NCBI RefSeq assembly: GCF_027244095.1
Contig: NC_069671.1
Location: forward strand, 2,046,001 to 2,110,000
Direction of reading: 5' to 3'
Source of the DNA: Hemicordylus capensis
Lineage: Eukaryota; Chordata; Lepidosauria; Squamata; Cordylidae
DNA length: 64,000 nt
This document shows positions 32,335 through 42,302 of this stretch, one piece after another (within the stretch, counting starts at the first letter, position 1; each line of letters opens with the position of its first letter). Under the pieces are notes generated by a model that saw only the letters and a program-made list of their open reading frames with translations, had not been told where the DNA came from and ran no database searches. The translations under genes and the position numbers were made by a program.

Positions 32335-32989
32335 TTTTGGGAATTGCTAAAAAGGCTTGCCTCTTAGATTTGGGGGGTACCGCCCTCTTTTGCATTCAAT
32401 TGGGATCTTGTACCTGTAAAGGCTGCTTAGGAGGAGGAGTGGATTTTGGCAGCTGCCCAGGTGATCAACGCTGCACCTGTTGGGGTCCATCTGACCAACT
32501 CTTAAAGAGACAGGAGACCTCCCTCTCTCTTCCTTTGCCAGCTGGGTGAGGCAGTCTACATTCTCCTTGGCACACGCGCCTTGATTCCAAATTGGTTCAA
32601 AATGGCTCATCAGCACTAGAGGCGATCTGGGCAACCTTTCAGAACGGCCAGGAGGCAGCAGACATCTTTGTGCTGTGTCCAAGTCCCATCCTGGCTACCT
32701 GCCTGTTCAGCAACAGGGTTAAGCTAAGGCTTCTCTCCCCTTTGGTCCAAGCTGGCCTACTTATCCCAGTTCCCAGGACAGGCTCAATGGGGAGGGGAGG
32801 TGGGGCTTGTCTGGGGGATATAAACTGAGCCACACCGGCCTGTAGGAGGAGTAACCGGCAAAGGGCTTGGTAGAAGCAGCTTGGTGAGTGGAGGAGGGAG
32901 GGAGGGAGGGTGGGTGGGTGGGTGGGTGGGTGGTGGTGGTGGTGGTGGTGGTTGCTGTGGGGAATTATGGGGAGGATTAATAGCTTGCT
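32335..32989. other. Unassigned sequence with G-rich microsatellite
   Basis: No exon recognised; the purine/GT tract is listed separately. Confidence 0.3.
32893..32953. repeat. (GGGA)n(GGGT)n(GGT)n tract
   Basis: Continuous G-rich simple repeat of about 60 bp on the plus strand, which could form G-quadruplex structures. Confidence 0.9.
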
Positions 32990-33234
32990 AAGTGACGCAG
33001 CAGGGAAATGCTTGGCTAACAAGCAGAAGGTAGCTGGTTCGAATCCCAGCTGATGTTCCCCAGACTATGGGGAACTCCTATATCAGATGATATAGGAAGA
33101 TGCTGAAAGGCCATCAGCTCATACTGTGTGGGAGGAGGCAATGGTAACCCCCTCCTGTATTCTACCAAAGAAAACCACAAGGCTCTGTGGGCGCCAGGAG
33201 TCGGAATCGACTCCACGGCACACTTTACTTTAAG
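32990..33234 (+). repeat. tRNA-derived SINE, full length
   Basis: 'agtgacgcagcagggaaatg', 'ggttcgaatcccagctg', 'gtcggaatcgactccacggc' and then 'cactttactttaag'. Confidence 0.8.
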
Positions 33235-33883
33235 TGGCTTCTGGCATATATAGGAGGTTGCTTGCGGACCAGCATTTTGCTGCTGCTTCTTGCCCAGGAT
33301 TCTGAGCTGCTTGCCAGAACCTCTCTCTCTCTGGGCTAAAAGCTACTGCTATGAAGATGCATCTCCTGCTTTTCAACCAAAGTTCTCAAAGCAGCTGATA
33401 TAGAAAAACAACCCCTACTGTTCTTCACCTGAATCAAAGACCTGGTTTCCACCCCAGTCCTCTACTATAAATGTGGTGGTGGTGTGTGTGTGTGTGTGCT
33501 TTCTCCAGGGTCAATGCAGCGATGCAACAAATATCTTGCAAATATTTACAATAAGAAAACAAAACACAACAACACTGTAACTTATTCAGTAAAGCTAGCA
33601 GTCTCTCTTTCGGGCTTGAATTGCGTAGCTGATGCCAGTGTGGTGCTGCCGTTTAAAATCCCGGGGTGGGCATGCAGAGATCTGGGTTCAAATCCCTGCT
33701 CCCTCATGGTGCTTACTAGTTGGTGCTGGGCTGGCTGGCTCTCCCCTGCTTTAACTTACCGGTAAAAGGGTTGCAGTGGACATGTCTCTCCCTCTTCTAG
33801 TCCCAGGCATGATGCCCTGAGAATCTCTCGAGGAAAGGTGGAATAAACAGATATACCTACTTCTCTACCCCACCTTTGACTCA
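33235..33883. other. Mostly unassigned; possible old tRNA SINE
   Basis: 'gatgccagtgtggtgctgcc' and 'ctgggttcaaatccctgc' at 33630-33700 resemble a diverged Sauria-type SINE. A (GT)n run lies at 33481-33499. No exon recognised. Confidence 0.35.
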
Positions 33884-33925
33884 GACATAGGAAGCTGCAT
33901 TATACTGAGTTGGGCCATCCAACTT
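33884..33925 (-). repeat. Composite SINE 3'-end fragment
   Basis: 'cataggaagctgcattatac' followed by 'tgagttgggccatcc'. Confidence 0.65.
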
Positions 33926-34140
33926 GGCCACCGAAGGGGTGACACCAAAGGGGGTTGCCCCTTTGGGGGAGAATGAGGGTGAGGGCGAGAGGGCATCTGT
34001 TTGATCAGTTTTTAGCTGTTTGGGAATTGGGTTGAAGTTGCCGCCATGGCTTCGGGTTCGTCTGTCGATGGGGAGGCAGGGGGCGCCTTCGCTGACTATG
34101 GGGCAGCTATCCCCCCGGGGTGGTGGGGAATAGAAGAAGA

Positions 34141-34268
34141 AAGGTCCCAGGCAGGCCTGGGAGAGACTCCTGCCTGAAACTTTGGAGAGCTGCTGCCAGT
34201 CAGTGCCTAGGCAGTATTAAGCTAGACGGACCAGAGGTCTGACTCAGTATGAGGCAGCTTCCTTGGTC
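34141..34268 (+). repeat. Composite SINE 3' half
   Basis: 'gagagactcctgcctgaaac' to 'tcagtatgaggcagcttcc'. It lies about 190 bp upstream of the CIDEC copy A TATA box. Confidence 0.75.
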
Positions 34269-34427
34269 CCCCCATAAAGCAGGGGGAGGCCATCAAGCCA
34301 GCTGCTGCCCTTTGCCCCAATTGCCGAGTGACTCCTGACGGCTCAAGATCTCATGCTGACTAATGCAAGAGGCCGTCGGCTTGGCAGGCAGACTCTGTCC
34401 CTGGGGACAAGCCGCCCCTCCCTTTCC

Positions 34428-34440
34428 TGTGCAAAGGGCA
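34428..34440 (+). promoter_or_regulatory. Possible nuclear-receptor DR1-like site
   Basis: TGTGCA-A-AGGGCA. The second half-site fits the AGGTCA consensus with one mismatch; the first is poor. CIDEC is a known PPAR target in mammals, which is why I looked here; the match alone is weak. Confidence 0.2.
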
Positions 34441-34457
34441 GCTGCTATCCGGGCTCC

Positions 34458-34464
34458 TATAAAT
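34458..34464 (+). promoter_or_regulatory. CIDEC: TATA box of CIDEC copy A
   Basis: TATAAAT preceded by GC-rich sequence, about 30 bp before a predicted first exon that ends at a consensus donor. Position, strand and spacing fit a core promoter for the + strand gene downstream. Confidence 0.55.
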
Positions 34465-34487
34465 CGGCAGGGGCTTGCCCAGCCTTT

Positions 34488-34522
34488 CCTGGGCCAGAGT
34501 GTGGAGTCAGGCGTGTGCTGCT
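34488..34522 (+). other. CIDEC: Predicted non-coding exon 1 of CIDEC copy A
   Basis: The start is assumed about 30 bp after the TATA box. The end is set by the donor in 'gtgctgctgtaagtaatgg' (GT at 34523). The intron would run to the pyrimidine-rich acceptor 'ttctctcctacag' ending at 35230. Mammalian CIDEC also has a non-coding first exon. No transcript evidence is available here. Confidence 0.45.
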
Positions 34523-34907
34523 GTAAGTAATGGAGAAGGGGCTGCTATTTCCAGCGGGGTGTGTGTGTGGATGTGCCGGAGGGCAGATGTATTTGAGGGT
34601 GAGGGGGTGCAATCCATTCCCCCCCACCCTGCACTCTTTATCTCGCTATTAAGTAGTGTTTGGGTGGGTGGGTGCGCTGTAGAGACAACTTGCCCACTTC
34701 TGAGTTGCAAAGCCTGGCTGTGCGTGAAGTGTGGCTCTGGGTGGGGGGAGGGTGAAGCCAGGCAAGCGCCCCCTCAGATCAGTCATTGCACCCCCCGCCC
34801 TCCGCCCCACTGTTGATTCAGAAACTCAGTTTGCAGGACACAGCTCACCTTTCCGGAAAGGCCCCTTCCCCTTCTGTGGCCCAACCCCTCCAGGCCTGGC
34901 CTGGTTA

Positions 34908-35022
34908 GGCTGAGAGAGAGATGACTGGCCCAGAGTCACCCAGTGAATGTCATAGCTGACTGGGGATTCGAACTCGGGTCTTCCCAGTCCAGCACTCTAA
35001 CCGTTATGCTATGCTGGCTGTA
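34908..35022 (-). repeat. Sauria-type tRNA SINE, head only
   Basis: On the plus strand 'ctggcccagagtcacccagt', 'gattcgaactcgggtc' and 'agcactctaaccgttatg' are the reverse complement of the tRNA-like head. It lies inside the predicted first intron of CIDEC copy A. Confidence 0.8.
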
Positions 35023-35252
35023 TTTGCCCCAGAGAAGACTCGGATTCAAGGGAACTGCCCTATATTTAATAGGAAAGAACTGCGGGCGGGGGGGGGGCTC
35101 ATCTTGGATTTGGGAAAATACGGTAATGCCGTGTCTTGAAGCGGTTTCCTTGGTGCCTATACCTGAAATGGAGAGAGGGAGTGCTGTCAGCAGAGAGACT
35201 CTTCTTAAGCAAGCTTTTCTCTCCTACAGCTTGGACAAAACCACTCTCAGGA

Positions 35253-35305
35253 ATGGACATTGCCAAGAAATCGTTGTGCCTGCTTTCCCCACGATCCCTT
35301 TCTAA
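35253..35305 (+). CDS. CIDEC: CIDEC copy A, coding exon 1
   Basis: The ATG at 35253 begins MDIAKKSLCLLSPRSLS; the donor 'aagtaagtg' leaves two bases of a Lys codon. The 5' UTR part probably starts at 35231. Confidence 0.85.
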
Positions 35306-38300
35306 GTAAGTGTCTAATGGTGGTTTTGGCTGGCTGTGACTCCTCCTTTGGAGACGCTGGGGGTGGGGGGGACCGGGGAGAAAGCGTTTGATGGAAGGAC
35401 GCTCTAGGATCCTGCAGCAGGATGGTGGGTTGGTGGTATACTGCGCTAAGATGCAGCAGCCGCACAACTTTGGCACTCCTGCAGATATTGGACGACAATG
35501 TCCACCATCTCTGACCGCTGGCCATTGTGGCTGGGGACGCTAGGAGTTATCTTATCTTATTTATTTCTTATTTCTCTGTGTAAACTGCCCTGAGCCATTT
35601 TTGGAAGGGCGGTATAGAAATCGAATGAATGAATGAAACAAACAAACAAACAAACAAACAGGTTACTGATAGGTTCCCGGGCAAGATACAAAGTGCTGGT
35701 TATAACCTATAACAGCTTAGGCCCAGCAGGGTATTTAAGATGACGACTTCTTCGCCATGAACCCACCGCCCATTGAGATCATCTGGAGAGGTCCGTCTGC
35801 AGTTGCCAGCAGCTCGTCTGGTGGCTACGCAGGGATGGGCTTTCTCTGTTGCTGCCCCAAGAATACACTCTCTCTCTCTCTCTCGAAATAAGAGCCTCCC
35901 CATCTCTGGCAGCTTTAAAAAAAAATTCTAAAGACACCCCCCCCTTTTTTTATAGCTAGAATTGTAGTTTTAATCAATTTCCATGTGCTAAGTTCTGCTT
36001 GTTGTAAACCACACAGAGAGACGTGAGTTTGGCGTGGTGTGCAAACATACTAGAATAGATACCTGCACTTCGAAATCGAAATGGAAGTGTTAGTCTGCAG
36101 GATGAATGGAAACCAGGCGTTTGGGGACGAACTGTCCGTACGCCCACCCTCCTTGGAAAGCTCCCTGACGCAAGTCTGGTCTTCCTTTCCTCCTCTCCTC
36201 TCCTAGGTGTGTCTCCGCCAGTGCCTCCATGACGCAGCAACTCCTCTCCACCCCTGCTCCCTGTATCCGGCCTTACCGGGTGAACAACTGGGACCGCACC
36301 CTGCGCAAGGGGATCATGGCCGACAGCCTGGGGGACCTACTTGAGAAGGTCAGCAGCTGAGAGAGGTGGGAAGGGTGTGTGTGTGTAAGGACAGCCCTGC
36401 TGGATCAGGCCCAAGAAGGCTCATCTAGCCCAGCATCCTGTTTTCCACAGTGGCCCACCAGATGCCTCTGAGAAGCCCACAAGCAAGAGGTGAGGGCATG
36501 CGCTCTCTCCTGCTGTTGTTGCTCCCCTGGAACTGGGATTCAGAGGCAATGAGAGCAGAGCTGGTCTGGTGGCAGCAAGCAAGACTTGTCTCCTTAGCTA
36601 AGCAGGGTCTGCCCTGGTTGCATTTGAATGGGAGACTAGAAGTGTGAGCTCTGTAAGATCTTCCCCTCTGGGGATGGAGCCGCTCTGGGAAGAGCAGAAG
36701 GTACCAAGTTCCCTCCCTGGCAGCATCTCCAAGAGAGGGCTGAGAGAGATTCCTGCCTGCAACCTTGGAGAAGCTGCTGCCAGTCTGTGAAGACAATACT
36801 GAGCTAGACAGACCAATGGCCTGACTCAGTATATGGCAGCTTCCTATGTTTAGGCTGGAGGTGGCCTATAACCACCACCTAGTAGCCGTTGACAGACCTG
36901 TCCTCCATGGACTTGTCTGAGCCCCTCTTAAGCCATCTAAGCTAGTGGCCATCACCCTGTGGCAGAGAATTCCTCAAGCTAATTATCCATTGTGTGAAGA
37001 AGTACTTCCTCTTGTCAGTCCTAAATTTTCCAGCCTTCCATTTCATGGGATGACCTCTGGTTCTAGTGTTGTGTGAGGAGGAGAAAAATTCCTCTGGCCA
37101 CCCTCTCCACTCCATGCGTAACTTCATACATTAGTATGTCAGGTGGAATTTCTCACCGTGTCTGTTCCTCCAGGTGCACAGTGCCCTGGGCTTGGTGGGT
37201 ACCATATCGCTCGTCTTGGATGAAGATGGCACGAGTGTGGAGACGGAGGACTTCTTCCAGACGCTAGAGGCAGGCACGGTGCTGCTGGTACTAACCGAGG
37301 GACAAATATGGCGCCCACCCAAGGTGAGGAACAGGACTGTTCTGAGCCCCACCCAAGAGAGATGGCTGAGTAGGGGTATCCCTGGCAATGGAGGGGCTGT
37401 GTTAGCCTTGGCTAGACCGAAAGGGGGTCTGGCAAACGCCGATGCCCGACTTCAGCGAGCAGATGTCTGCTGATTGCCAAGGCTATCCCAATGAGCAATC
37501 TGGACTCTGACTATAGAACTGGACTAAACTGTGTGCGCAGAGTTGCAAATATTAGGCATGCAAGTTGAACTGCAACGAAAACTGGGTGTTCTGGGCAAAA
37601 AGGGAGAGGCAGCGCAAACTCTGTACAAGAGCTACAAGAACCAGTTCGTGCTGTGAGCCTTTGGGGGACAGGGAATAATCATGTGTATGTCTATGTAAAC
37701 CACTTTGGAAACTTCTTGATGAGAAGTGCTGTATAAATAGCAGTCATTAAGTCAGACGTTCAGGCTCTGAGTTGTTCCTGGTGTCCAGGTTATTGGCTAT
37801 TGCACCAGTGCATACTCCTTAAGGAGAGGAGAGCTGGTCTTGTGGGAGCAAGCAGGACTTGTTCCATTAGCTAAGCAGGGCCCACTCTGGTTGCATATGG
37901 ATGGGAGACCACATGTGAGCACTGTAAGATATCCCTTCCCTTAGGGGATGGAGCTGCTCTAGGAAGACCAGAAGGTCCCAAGTTCCCTCCCTAGTAGCAT
38001 CTCCAAGATAGGGCTGAGAGAGATTCCTACTTGCAACCTTGGAGAAGCCGCTGCCAGTCTGTGCTGGCAATACTGAGCAAGATAGACCAATGGTCTGACT
38101 CAGTATATGGCAGCTTCCTATGTTCTATGCCTGGGGGGCACATCTGTAAAATGAGAGCTGAAAATTAGAAAAATCGAAGCTTGGATGGCTTTACAAGGAA
38201 GGCTAGAATGCCAATCGTTCTTTCTGCCTTTGGCGACCTCGGAGGGATGCTTCTGAGAGCCCAATTAGTAGAGTTGGCTTCCTCACTTGCAGACGGGGGG

Positions 38301-40107
38301 CTACCAGCTCGCACTCTCCCACAAGCCCCGGCGCAGGATTGACGTGGCCTGTGTGACCTTCGACCTCTACAAGACCAATCCTCAGGACTTCATTGGCTGC
38401 TTGAACGTGAAGGCCACTCTCTACGGCACGTATAGCATGTCCTATGATATGCAGTGCTACGGGGCCAGGAAGCTCATGAAGTAAGTGCCGGTCTCGGTCT
38501 CCCTCTCTCTCTCATTGGGGTCAACTTTTTAAAAGGGTCCGCCTGATATTGGGACTCCTCTTGAAACGGCCAGTGATTCAAGGAGCTCTTGAACAAAGAG
38601 GGACCTGATTTCATTCTTATTTATGTATCCTATATCTATACTGCCAGACACAAACCTCTCTAGGCGGTGTAAAAATAAAAAAAAATGCAGCAAATATTAA
38701 AACAGTTAATATCTGTTTTATATACAATATACAATTTTAAGGTTTTAATTTGTTGATTTTTAAATGGTTAAATTGTTTTAAGTTTTTGTATATGTTTTAA
38801 CTTGTTTTATGCTATTGTTAACTGCCCAGAGACGAAAGTTTGGGGCGGTGTACAAATTTGATAATAAATAATAATTATTATTAATAATAAAGCAAGATCG
38901 CAGATTTAAAACGTTTCAGTTAAAAGCCTGAGAAAACAGGTACATCTTGAGGGACGTACACTATGAATGATGGAGGTCTATAAACAATTCTGCATGGTAT
39001 GGAGAGGTCTTCCCCCCCTCTCCCAACATTAGAACCAGGGCTCATCCCATGGAACTCATGGCCAGGGGCTTCAGGACCAACAAAAGGGAGGAGGACTCTT
39101 CCACACAGCGCAGAATTTAATCTATAGAATTTTCTGCCATGGGATGTGGTGATGGCCACCAGCTTGGATAGCTTTAAACAGGACTTGGATAAATTCCTGG
39201 AGGACAGGCCTGTCAGTGACGATTAGCCCTGATGGCTAGAGATTGCCTCCAGGCATAGAGGAAGGATGCCTGAAAACCAGCTGCAAGGAAGCCACAGCAG
39301 GAGAAGGGGACGTGCCTTCACCTCCTGGCTGTGAGTTACCTAGAAGCATCCAGTGAGCCACTGTGGGAAATGGGATGCTGAACCAGAGAGGGCTGTGCTT
39401 GTGTTCTTACAGTTCTGGTGGTGGCACAGCCATGCAACATCCTCCAGCAATGGCTGGGATTCCCAGGCCTCCAGGAGGGGACGCTTGAGACAAGGAGACT
39501 TTTTCTGCCCTTACAGAACTTGGCGTGCATAACACACAGCTCTGATTATAGGGTCACCAACGGTAGCAGGGACAACCCTTATTTCAGCCCACAATTCTGT
39601 CCCTTGCAGGATAGGAACATAGGAAAGCTGCTATATACGGAGTCAGACCCTTGGTCTATCTAGCTCAGTATTATCTACCCAGACTGGCAGCGGCTTCTCC
39701 AAGGTTGCAGGCAGGAGTCTCTCTCAGCCCTCTCTTGGAGATGCTGCCAGGGAGGGAACTGGGAACCGTCTGCTCTTCCCGGAGAAGCCGCTGCCAGTCT
39801 GCGTAGACAAGACTGAGCTAGATAGGCCAAGGGTCGGACTCAGTATACGGCAGCTTCCTGTGTCACAAAGTTTTCTGTTGTTGCTATTGGCCCATGTGAA
39901 CAGCCTGTCTGTGCCCCTTCTCTCTCCCTCCCCAGGGAAGCCCTACGCTGGACCCTCTTCACCATGCAAGCCACAGGCCATGTGCTGCTGGGCACTTCCT
40001 GTTATATGCAGCAACTGCTGGCTGCCACGGAAGAGGCGCCGGAGAAAGACGACTCCGCCAGGCTGTGCAGCCTCCCTGCTCCTCCCCTCAGGAAGATGCT
40101 CTGGTGA
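35253..40107 (+). CDS. CIDEC: CIDEC (FSP27)-like, copy A: lipid-droplet fusion protein
   Basis: Five coding exons: 35253-35305, 36207-36348, 37174-37323, 38293-38480 and 39936-40107, all with GT-AG introns of phase 2, 0, 0, 2; 234 residues. CIDE proteins sit on lipid droplets, oligomerise and drive lipid transfer and droplet fusion; CIDEC does so in fat and liver cells. The CIDE-N domain is at about 39-115 (RPYRVNNWDRTLRKGIMA, then DEDGTSVETEDFFQTL) and CIDE-C at about 125-210 (KPRRRIDVACVTFDLYK, DFIGCLNVKATLYGTYSMSY, MQATGHVLLGTSCYMQQLL). The last block separates CIDEC from CIDEA and CIDEB. The start MDIAKKSLCLLSPRSLSK mirrors the mammalian CIDEC start (MEYAMKSLSLLYPKSLSR, recalled), which fixes the ATG. 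Human CIDEC has 238 residues. The C-terminal tail (EAPEKDDSARLCSLPAPPLRKMLW) has diverged from copy B. No frame-breaking change was seen. Copy B faces it tail to tail. Calling it a CIDEC co-orthologue is inference. Confidence 0.93.
35540..35662 (+). repeat. LINE 3' tail (CR1/L2 group)
   Basis: 'actgccctgagccatttttg' and 'gaagggcggtatagaaatcg' with (GAAT)n and (ACAA)n after it. In intron 1 of CIDEC copy A. Confidence 0.7.
36207..36348 (+). CDS. CIDEC: CIDEC copy A, coding exon 2
   Basis: Acceptor 'ctctcctctcctag'. It encodes the spacer CVSASASMTQQLLSTPAP and the start of CIDE-N, and ends LLEK before the donor GTCAGC, a non-consensus +3 base. Confidence 0.92.
36385..37135 (-). repeat. CR1 LINE 3' end interrupted by a composite SINE
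   Basis: The outer parts are 36385-36548 ('ctgctggatcaggcccaaga', 'gaactgggattcagaggc') and 36853-37135 ('agctagtggccatcaccctg', 'gaagaagtacttcctcttg'). Read in reverse the order is that of a CR1 end. It lies in CIDEC copy A intron 2. Confidence 0.85.
36549..36852 (+). repeat. 5S-headed composite SINE inside CR1
   Basis: Full length, with 'agctaagcagggtctgccct' and 3' end 'ggcagcttcctatgttta'. It is inserted in the CR1 3' UTR, so younger than it. Confidence 0.87.
37174..37323 (+). CDS. CIDEC: CIDEC copy A, coding exon 3
   Basis: 150 nt, phase 0 on both sides; it encodes the rest of CIDE-N with the acidic DEDGT turn and ends GQIWRPPK before GTGAGG. Confidence 0.93.
37828..38133 (+). repeat. 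5S-headed composite SINE, full length
   Basis: 'agctaagcagggcccactct' and 'ggatgggagaccacatg' keep the 5S box C ('ggatgggagacc') better than most. In intron 3 of CIDEC copy A. Confidence 0.87.
38293..38480 (+). CDS. CIDEC: CIDEC copy A, coding exon 4
   Basis: 188 nt; encodes the basic KPRRR patch and the core of CIDE-C (DFIGCLNVKATLYGTYSMSY). It ends with two bases of a Lys codon at donor GTAAGT. Confidence 0.94.
38610..38895 (+). repeat. Two L2-type LINE tails, head to head
   Basis: A minus-strand tail ('tatatctatactgccagac', to about 38700) is followed by a plus-strand tail ('actgcccagagacgaaagtt', 'ggggcggtgtacaaatttg') ending in AATAA repeats. In intron 4 of CIDEC copy A. Confidence 0.6.
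38945..39412 (+). repeat. CR1 LINE coding end and 3' UTR
   Basis: 'gatggaggtctataaacaat', 'tgatggccaccagcttggat' and 'cagtgagccactgtggga' lead to the tail 'gtgcttgtgttcttac'. In intron 4 of CIDEC copy A. Confidence 0.8.
39608..39865. repeat. Inverted pair of composite SINE 3' ends
   Basis: Minus-strand piece 39608-39780 ('ggaaagctgctatatacg' to 'ctgctcttcccgg') is joined to plus-strand piece 39781-39865 ('agaagccgctgccagtctg' to 'ggcagcttcctgtg'). About 80 nt of each are complementary. It ends about 70 bp before the acceptor of CIDEC copy A exon 5. Confidence 0.8.
39936..40107 (+). CDS. CIDEC: CIDEC copy A, coding exon 5 and stop
   Basis: Acceptor 'tctctccctccccag'. Encodes EALRWTLFTMQATGHVLLG, the amphipathic lipid-droplet part, and a divergent tail ending LRKMLW then TGA at 40105-40107. 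Confidence 0.92.
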
Positions 40108-40495
40108 GGGCGAGTCCCACTCCAATGGGGAACCTGCTGGCATCTTGCATGCAACACTCCCACTGCACGCCGAAGGTGGAAGATGGACTCTGGCACGTAG
40201 AGTCCGCTATCGGGCCACATGGCAGAAACTGTTGGGTTGGGGGGCAAACCCAGGAAGCGCCCACCTGCTGCAGAGCACTGATCTGGTCACTCCTATTTAT
40301 GCTGTTATGGAGGGTTCTTCTTGCAAATGGCCAGGAGGCCCTGCGGTACAAGTGGGCGGGGTGGTGGTGGTTTCCTTGCTGGCGAAAGCCAACCGCCCTA
40401 ATCTCACCTGCAACTTTTACAGGACGCTGTTTTTATGAATGGGTGAATTGAGATGGTTACTTGCCAAGTCCCACAATTGGATTGGTGAATACGCC

Positions 40496-40501
40496 ATTAA
40501 A
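40496..40501 (+). promoter_or_regulatory. CIDEC: Likely poly(A) signal of CIDEC copy A
   Basis: ATTAAA, 389 nt after the stop codon, the common variant hexamer. Copy B also has ATTAAA after its stop. Confidence 0.5.
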
Positions 40502-41494
40502 GAGCTGCTTTTTCCTTATTGGCTTTCCTTATTTCTAGGCTAGTATCGGCAAGAGTCGATGCTTCGGAGTATTAGCCCATCAGTGAGTGCAATGAGGATA
40601 CTTACTGATCATCTGCTTGGTGTTGAATGGAACTGACCCAGGATGATTGGTGAACACCTCAAAACTGTGTTTGGGCTTTGTGTAGGGAATTTGTTCTGCG
40701 TCAGAATAATTCTTTTTGGAAAGCTTTGGTTACAGGGGAACAAACAGAGAGAGGATGAAGTTTGTTTTTAAAATATTTCTATACTGCCCAAAACTTGCGT
40801 CTCTGGGTGGTTTACAATTCAAGTCCAAAAATAGGGCGCTTTTTGGGGGGGTAGGGTAGGGGTTTAACAGAATAAGAAAGTTGATTAAAGCAGTATTACT
40901 ACTAAAATACACTACAAGATTATCCAGAGAACTGCAAAGAGGAAGTTTTGCTTAGTGTCTGAATTAAAATAATTTCCAGGCTGACTAGAGAAAGGAGGCT
41001 TGAGAAGAAGCAGATTTTGGATTTAACAAAAGGAGCTGGGATAGGAGGGCCCACAGGGGTGCAGTGATGATCATACAACTTTGTCCATCCTTAAGTGGCG
41101 GGTAGAGACACGTGACTTTGGTGCAACTAAAGGACCTCTTTCCTCAAGGATGGAGTGAGGCAAGGCAGAACCAAAGACTACTTTGTTAGGGAGCAGGGTA
41201 AATCCAAACGGCGCCTGTGTTTGTGTAGCCAGCTTATCACAGCAAGGTCAGCTGGAGGGATCGGGCCAAGCAAGAAGGCCGATCTGGAGGCTGGAAGCAT
41301 GGTTGGCAGGCAAAGCAAGACCCAGCTGGATGTTATAGCAGATGTCAGGTCTAGCGTCCAAAGCGCAGGTGACTCCAAGGTGTAAAAACCAAATGAATCC
41401 CACTGGCTCAAAGAACCAGGAGCAATTATAGCCCTGGCTTGGACTCGCAATGTGAAGAATGACCCCCCAAGTCTCAAGGGCTCACGCTTGGGTT
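40502..41494. other. Unassigned sequence with an L2-type tail
   Basis: A minus-strand LINE tail lies near 40765-40960 ('ttctatactgcccaaaactt', 'ctgggtggtttacaattc'). The rest, including the frames around 41155-41480, is not recognised. Confidence 0.4.
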
Positions 41495-41820
41495 GCCAAT
41501 AGTTGGACTACAATACCCATCATCCCCCCAGCAACTCTCCAAGCTTTCAGGCTGGAGCCTTTCCCAGCCCTACCTGCAGATGCTGCCAGGGATTTCATTG
41601 ATAGACCACCCACCCAAAACGGCTAGGGCAGTTCACAATAAGAACTTGAAGCTTTTATTTACACGATTCAATATTAAAAGCCAGGCTGAAAAGACTGAAC
41701 TCTGTGCCCCATCCCCTCAGGGAAAGAGCTTGCAGGAGTCACCCAGCCCAAGGCAAACCCTGCTTAGCAAAGGGGGCAATTCCTGGTTGCTACTGCAAGA
41801 CTGGCTGTCCACCCCCAGGC
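41495..41820 (-). repeat. Old composite SINE interrupted by a LINE tail
   Basis: A piece of the palindromic family ('ggactacaatacccatcat') precedes 'gctggagcctttcccagccc' and 'gatgctgccaggg'. A LINE tail occupies about 41594-41700. The SINE resumes at 'gccccatcccctcagggaaa' and ends with 'accctgcttagcaaagggg'. Strongly diverged. Confidence 0.55.
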
Positions 41821-42039
41821 CCAGTTGTGCCTGGACAGCCGCATGACCCTATAGTTGGGGAGGCCAGCCTGAAGCTCTCTAGCAGCTGACCCACAACTCT
41901 CCATCAGCCCCAGCTGTGCAGCAGAGCCTTTTGCATCCCATCCCTGACCTATAGAAACTGGTGCCATTTGTGATTGGTTACCACGCGGAAGCTGCCCCCG
42001 CCCCCCCACGCCAGCTACGAAGTAGTGGAGAACCTTATT

Positions 42040-42300
42040 GTGACAGTTAATCTGGGGAACAGGCCAGGAGGGATTCGAACTGGCAACCTCTTGCTCCCTA
42101 GGCAAGTCACATGCTTGTGCTTGACTATGGGAAACTCCTATATTGGGCAGCAGCGATATAGGAAGATGCTGAAAGGCATCATCTCAGACTGTGAGGGAGG
42201 CGGCAATGGTCAACCCCTCCTGTATTCTACCCAAGAAAACCACAGGGCTCTGTGGGCACCAGGAGTCGACACCGACTCCACAGCAGAACTTTACTTTTGC
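42040..42300. repeat. tRNA-derived SINE, rearranged (inverted head)
   Basis: The tRNA-like head is in reverse ('gggattcgaactggcaacc' at 42070), while the body and tail are in plus orientation from 42122 ('gactatgggaaactcctat' to 'gtcgacaccgactccacagc'). Either two half copies abut or one was inverted at the head. Confidence 0.7.
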
Positions 42301-42302
42301 TT

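Noticed and set aside
39860-40438. 192-residue plus-strand frame over CIDEC-A exon 5
   Set aside because: Different reading frame from the spliced exon; the CIDEC frame gives the family motif and its own stop at 40107.
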